This document shows, one piece after another, positions 62,267 to 62,282 of a stretch of 62,282 nt of DNA (position 1 is its first letter; each line of letters begins with the position of its first letter). A program made the position numbers and the translations under genes. Source of the stretch: Mucilaginibacter pedocola (GTDB taxonomy: Bacteria > Bacteroidota > Bacteroidia > Sphingobacteriales > Sphingobacteriaceae); the NCBI RefSeq assembly GCF_002013915.1, contig NZ_MBTF01000017.1, positions 1 through 62,282 on the forward strand, written 5' to 3'. The notes beneath the pieces were generated by a model, which worked only from the letters and a program-made list of their open reading frames with translations, was not told the DNA's origin and did not search any database.

Positions 62267-62282
62267 ACACAGTTCATTTCGA

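Larger units (their letters stand above)
61063..62280 (+). mobile_element. Second IS110-family insertion sequence, different from the first
   Basis: The element reads on the plus strand. Core TC dinucleotides at 61063-61064 and 62279-62280 are proposed as its ends because the guides in its leader RNA match both junctions. The length is about 1.22 kb. The window ends two bases beyond the right core, so the right flank is almost unseen. Removing the element joins GTTG-TC to GA. The transposase and leader are unlike those of the first element in sequence but share the layout. Confidence 0.8.

Noticed and set aside
10..62280. A composite transposon formed by the two IS110 elements
   Set aside because: The elements differ in sequence, target and ends, and IS110 elements are not known to move intervening DNA in this way. 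The genes between look like ordinary chromosomal operons.
60984..62280. GAAATGA (60984) and TCATTTC (62274) as terminal inverted repeats of the second IS110 element
   Set aside because: The match is only seven bases, and the guide-to-end matches place the left end at 61063 instead.

Overview
The window reads as chromosomal DNA of a soil- or plant-associated Bacteroidota, most like the Sphingobacteriaceae (Mucilaginibacter or Pedobacter type). The basis is family content: a SusC/SusD pair, type IX secretion C-terminal domains with a PorP/SprF partner, DUF4249, DUF4998 and DUF5000-type lipoproteins, -7 boxes of the TAnnTTTG type, and dispersed palindromic repeats. No rRNA, tRNA or CRISPR array was seen. 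The genus is inferred from protein style and was not computed.

Layout. (1) 1-1383: an IS110-family element inserted in a dispersed ~108 bp repeat. (2) 1397-21462: a carbohydrate-use locus with an AraC regulator, a catabolic operon (SDR, L-fuconate dehydratase, sodium symporter), a SusC/SusD operon with two surface lipoproteins, a two-domain esterase, a GH95 fucosidase and a clan GH-D galactosidase-like enzyme. The likely substrate is a fucosylated, acetylated plant or microbial glycan. Three promoters carry the same operator, a TTATCCAT-type direct repeat at 21 bp spacing with the -7 box exactly 30 bp after the start of the proximal half-site. (3) 21669-33481: two large type IX-secreted repeat proteins followed by PorP/SprF. 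(4) 33543-42530: a sigma-54-driven efflux operon (adaptor, TolC, ABC ATPase, two permeases, NtrC-type regulator, histidine kinase) with a palindromic upstream activator site and a -24/-12 promoter. (5) 42665-51037: two paralogous secreted proteins of unknown function, an STN-type TonB-dependent receptor, a DUF4249 lipoprotein and an MG2-like/plug-like protein. (6) 51131-60897: a DinB-like protein, a Tat-exported flavin amine oxidase and aminotransferase pair, a secreted protein ending in a hedgehog-like Hint domain, a small protein, an outer-membrane protein with an OMPLA/PagL-like HxSNG motif, and a SWIM-SNF2 helicase. (7) 61063-62280: a second, different IS110-family element.

The clearest result is that both IS110 elements can be read as programmable bridge-RNA systems. 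Upstream of each transposase is a two-hairpin RNA candidate. Its loops contain short segments matching the element's own ends (donor guides) and the sequences flanking the insertion (target guides), all around a shared TC core dinucleotide. For the first element the target is the end of a dispersed repeat, and two uninterrupted copies of that repeat lie elsewhere in the window.
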